From Lachnospiraceae bacterium (GTDB lineage Bacteria; Bacillota; Clostridia; Lachnospirales; Lachnospiraceae), in contig JAFQVJ010000044.1 of the NCBI GenBank assembly GCA_017408025.1, positions 1 to 64,000 on the forward strand: DNA of 64,000 nt, in the 5' to 3' direction. The position numbers were made by a program, and so were the translations under genes. This document shows positions 61,162-64,000 of the stretch, in pieces; within the stretch, counting starts at the first letter, position 1; each line of letters opens with the position of its first letter. The notes under the pieces were generated by a model. The model was not told the DNA's origin. It saw only the letters and a program-made list of their open reading frames with translations, and did not search any database.

Positions 61162-64000
61162 TTACTCTGTTCTGAGGGCTACTACTGGATCCTTCTTTGC
61201 CGCACTTCTTGAAGGTATAATACCTGAAATAAGTGTAAGTATAACACTGATTCCTACAAGAATAGCTGCTGCTGGTACTGGTAACATGGCACTTAAGTTA
61301 CCTATACCTGTTACCTCATGAAGAATCATGTTAATAGGTATACAAAGGATATATGTTACCACTACGCCTAAAAGTCCAGCTGAAAATCCAACTATCATAG
61401 TCTCTGCATTGAACATTCTCGATACATTCTTCTTTGAAGCACCAATAGCACGAAGAATACCGATTTCCTTTGTACGCTCCTGCACAGATATCAGTGTGAT
61501 AACACCAATCATGATAGAAGAAACAACAAGTGAAATAGCAACAAATGCAATCAACACATATGTTATAGCATCAATGATTGTTGTTATAGATGACATCATA
61601 ATGCCCACATAATCTGTATATTTTATCTGTTTGATATCCTCTACATTCTTATTGTAATCAGCAATTGCATCTGTGATTATATCTTTATTCTCAAATGATG
61701 ATGCATAAATGTTTATGGCTGCTGGCGACTCCATATCAATATATCCCATAGCAAGGAGATTATCCTCGTATGTTGACTCAGAGAACACTAATACTTCATC
61801 ATAGTATGCTGCACACTCTTCAGTCTTATATGTCTCCATTTCCATTGTAAGTGCACCGACAAGCTGTTCCGGAGTCATAGCTGCCATCTGTCCTGCAACC
61901 TCTGCTGCATACTGAGCCTTAACCTGCTCTGTTATAGCAGTTGCAATGAGCTCTTTTAACTCCTCGTCAGTCATATTCGCAAGATATGCCGCTATTTCCT
62001 CTGCGTTTACGCTCATCTGCTCGCCCATAGCCTGTGCCATCTGCGCTTCAATCTGCTCTCTTGTCATAGTTCCAAGTACAGCATCTACCTGTTGCTGCAC
62101 AAGTTCATTTGAAGGTATACTCTTGATAGCAATATACGTAGCTGCTTTCTCTGAATCAGAAAGACTTGCAATATATTCTCTGAAAGCCTTCTCCTTTTCT
62201 GCATCACTTAAAGAACCTGTTGAAGAATCAAATGGAAGTCCAGTCAACACATCCTTTGTAGGATTGGCAAGCTGTGCCTCTATTACAGCTGTTCCCTCAG
62301 CCTTCTCTATAAGATACTCTGTAAGCATCTTTGTATAGCCGATATTTCCTGTAAGCATTGTAACACCAGCATCCTCATTTGGACGGATAATACCTGTCAC
62401 CTTAAGAGTTAAAGCATTATCATAGAGATAACGAAGTCCTGCCTCTGTCTCTCTCAAATCTGTGTATAAACCAGTTGCTTCATCATAGGCATAGCAATCT
62501 GCGTTAAGCACTGTCTTAAATTCCATATTACATATTTCTTCATATGACCACTTAGTTTCTTCAACATCAAGCTGTGTGCCATTCATCGCAGCATCCATCA
62601 GACTTTCAATGCTCTCCTCTGGCAATAATCCCAATGCATATAATGTAATATCATCTAACTCATTATTTTCGTCTACAACAAGTACTATCTCATCATAGCT
62701 GTTTGGCCATGAACCATAGATTACATCATACTGCTCCTTAAGCAAATCATTGATAGGATCACCATCATTTCCTGTAAGCATTTCCTGCCAAAGCTTTACC
62801 TGCATTGTATTCATTGATGATGACATACTGCTCATAACACCCATGCTCTCCATAGATGACTGCATTGCTGCCATGTCAATATTCATATACTTAAGAATAA
62901 GCTCATGAAGTATTTCTTCTGTATTAGATGGAATGATTGCTCCATCCACATTCTTAGTATATATCTGCATATCAAGGTTATATGCATATCCTATGCCATT
63001 GATTGCCTCTGAAAGCTTTGAATCCTTCTTAGCCATCTCTGTCTCTAAAAACTCCTTAAATGATTTAAGGTCATTCTCCTGCTGCTCAAGATTATTCAAT
63101 GCATTCATCATATCGTACAGCGCTGATTTCTTGTAAACTGCTTCCGTATCATGAGACTTTTCTTCTGATGTAAGATTCATAAATGTTTCCATCAATGTAG
63201 AAAGCTCTACTGTTGTAGCCTCAAGTGTCAATGGATATGATGACAATGTATTCTCCTGAACTGTATCAATATATGTTGTCATACCTGTTGAGACAGCTAA
63301 AATAAGTGCAATACCTATAATACCTATGGATCCTGCAAATGCTGTGAGGGTTGTACGTCCCTTCTTTGTAAAGAGATTCTTAAGCGAAAGCATAAATGAT
63401 GTTGCAAATGACATAGATGGCTTCTTAACCTTCTTTGAAGAAACCTTTTCCTTCTCACAAAGCTCTCTCTCCCTCTTTATCTCTTCATCTGTAAGTGGTT
63501 GTGAATCGCCTGTAATCTTACCATCCAGCATACGAATAATTCTTGATGAATACTGCTCTGCAAGCTCTGGGTTATGTGTAACCATAACGATGAGACGGTC
63601 CTTAGAAATATTTTTTAATATCTCCATAACCTGTACACTTGTCTCTGTATCAAGAGCTCCTGTTGGCTCATCCGCAAGAATGATATCTGGATTATTTACC
63701 AACGCTCTGGCAATGGCAACTCTCTGCATCTGACCACCAGACATAGCATTTGGCTTCTTATAAAGCTGATCACCAAGTCCCACTTCCTCAAGAGCCTTCT
63801 TTGCTCTCTCTTTACGCTCCGCCTTAGACACACCTGAAAGTGTAAGTGCGATTTCTACATTCTGTAGCACAGTCTGATGAGGTATAAGATTATAGCTCTG
63901 GAATACGAAACCTACCGAATGATTACGATATGAATCCCAGTCTCGATCCTTATATTCCTTTGTAGATGTGCCATTGATAATCAAATCACCCTCTGTGTAT
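61162..64000 (-). CDS. MacB-like ABC exporter, ATPase fused to FtsX permease (5' end outside window)
   Basis: At least 945 aa; the frame runs off the right edge, so Walker A is not visible. Visible ATPase parts: [40 protein letters not shown] and MVTHNPELA. After a linker (near 185-200) comes the first permease helix, then a very large extracytoplasmic domain of about 550 residues rich in Met, Ala and Glu helices, and three C-terminal FtsX helices (SSIMIGVITLISVQERTKEIGILRAIG as the coupling loop, in part). The fusion and the repeated MTxEQ/MTDEEL segments suggest an elongated helical stalk. Likely exports peptides or proteins; substrate unknown. Confidence 0.92.
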   Translation of the reverse strand, partial: YTEGDLIINGTSTKEYKDRDWDSYRNHSVGFVFQSYNLIPHQTVLQNVEIALTLSGVSKAERKERAKKALEEVGLGDQLYKKPNAMSGGQMQRVAIARALVNNPDIILADEPTGALDTETSVQVMEILKNISKDRLIVMVTHNPELAEQYSSRIIRMLDGKITGDSQPLTDEEIKRERELCEKEKVSSKKVKKPSMSFATSFMLSLKNLFTKKGRTTLTAFAGSIGIIGIALILAVSTGMTTYIDTVQENTLSSYPLTLEATTVELSTLMETFMNLTSEEKSHDTEAVYKKSALYDMMNALNNLEQQENDLKSFKEFLETEMAKKDSKLSEAINGIGYAYNLDMQIYTKNVDGAIIPSNTEEILHELILKYMNIDMAAMQSSMESMGVMSSMSSSMNTMQVKLWQEMLTGNDGDPINDLLKEQYDVIYGSWPNSYDEIVLVVDENNELDDITLYALGLLPEESIESLMDAAMNGTQLDVEETKWSYEEICNMEFKTVLNADCYAYDEATGLYTDLRETEAGLRYLYDNALTLKVTGIIRPNEDAGVTMLTGNIGYTKMLTEYLIEKAEGTAVIEAQLANPTKDVLTGLPFDSSTGSLSDAEKEKAFREYIASLSDSEKAATYIAIKSIPSNELVQQQVDAVLGTMTREQIEAQMAQAMGEQMSVNAEEIAAYLANMTDEELKELIATAITEQVKAQYAAEVAGQMAAMTPEQLVGALTMEMETYKTEECAAYYDEVLVFSESTYEDNLLAMGYIDMESPAAINIYASSFENKDIITDAIADYNKNVEDIKQIKYTDYVGIMMSSITTIIDAITYVLIAFVAISLVVSSIMIGVITLISVQERTKEIGILRAIGASKKNVSRMFNAETMIVGFSAGLLGVVVTYILCIPINMILHEVTGIGNLSAMLPVPAAAILVGISVILTLISGIIPSRSAAKKDPVVALRTE

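Overview
The window looks like chromosome of a low-GC, anaerobic, endospore-forming Clostridium-type Firmicute, most likely Lachnospiraceae (Lachnospira/Eubacterium/Roseburia-like). Support: a SpoIID-domain protein and a SleB-type wall hydrolase, a T-box in front of tyrS, a monomeric [FeFe]-hydrogenase-like protein, the comEA-comEC-holA/rpsT arrangement, and consistent GGAGG ribosome binding sites. Most genes lie on the minus strand. No tRNA or rRNA gene and no CRISPR array was seen.

Layout. 1-11.1 kb: SpoIID protein, a probable 6S RNA, a hexapeptide-repeat transferase, glmS, topB, a YfbR-like HD phosphohydrolase, galM, a DUF4956 membrane protein and a frameshifted VTC-type polyphosphate polymerase-like gene. 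11.2-12.7 kb: sensor kinase. 12.7-19.45 kb: an AT-rich insertion sitting exactly between that kinase and its likely response regulator (19448-20134) and bounded by a 9-bp direct repeat. It carries a tightly overlapping three-gene module of unknown function (DUF4869-like protein, small P-loop protein, possible TOPRIM-like protein), three surface-anchored Thr/Glu-rich proteins, an XRE repressor and an unknown protein, but no recognisable recombinase. 20.2-28.9 kb: thrC, sleB-like hydrolase, an orphan AP2/HNH-like protein, a second two-component pair, and tyrS with its T-box. 29-33.7 kb: FtsX/MacB-type ABC exporter and argH. 33.9-39.3 kb: [FeFe] hydrogenase-like protein, MscS channel, glgB. 39.3-44.2 kb: rpsT, holA, comEC, comEA. 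44.3-49.1 kb: arginine genes argCJB and divergent argG, whose promoters share mirrored palindromic operators. 49.3-57 kb: a plastic region with a flavin split-barrel protein, AraC regulator, decayed Fic and kinase genes, an Lsa-type ABC-F gene behind an apparent tripeptide-uORF attenuator, a GntR-ABC operon, an IS91-type transposase remnant and a frameshifted XRE gene. 57-64 kb: M18 aminopeptidase, an F420-ligase-like protein, a GH18 remnant, a small conserved protein, a strictly phased 63-bp repeat array, and a MacB-like ABC exporter cut by the window edge.

Most striking: (a) the island between response regulator and kinase with its three-gene module; (b) six 63-bp units of alternating inverted arms at 60700-61055 with a second copy of the same geometry at 49287; (c) the ABC-F leader; (d) a composite intergenic repeat family present about six times; (e) the mirrored arg operators. 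Several genes carry single-base deletions in A-runs, so assembly error must be excluded before calling them pseudogenes.
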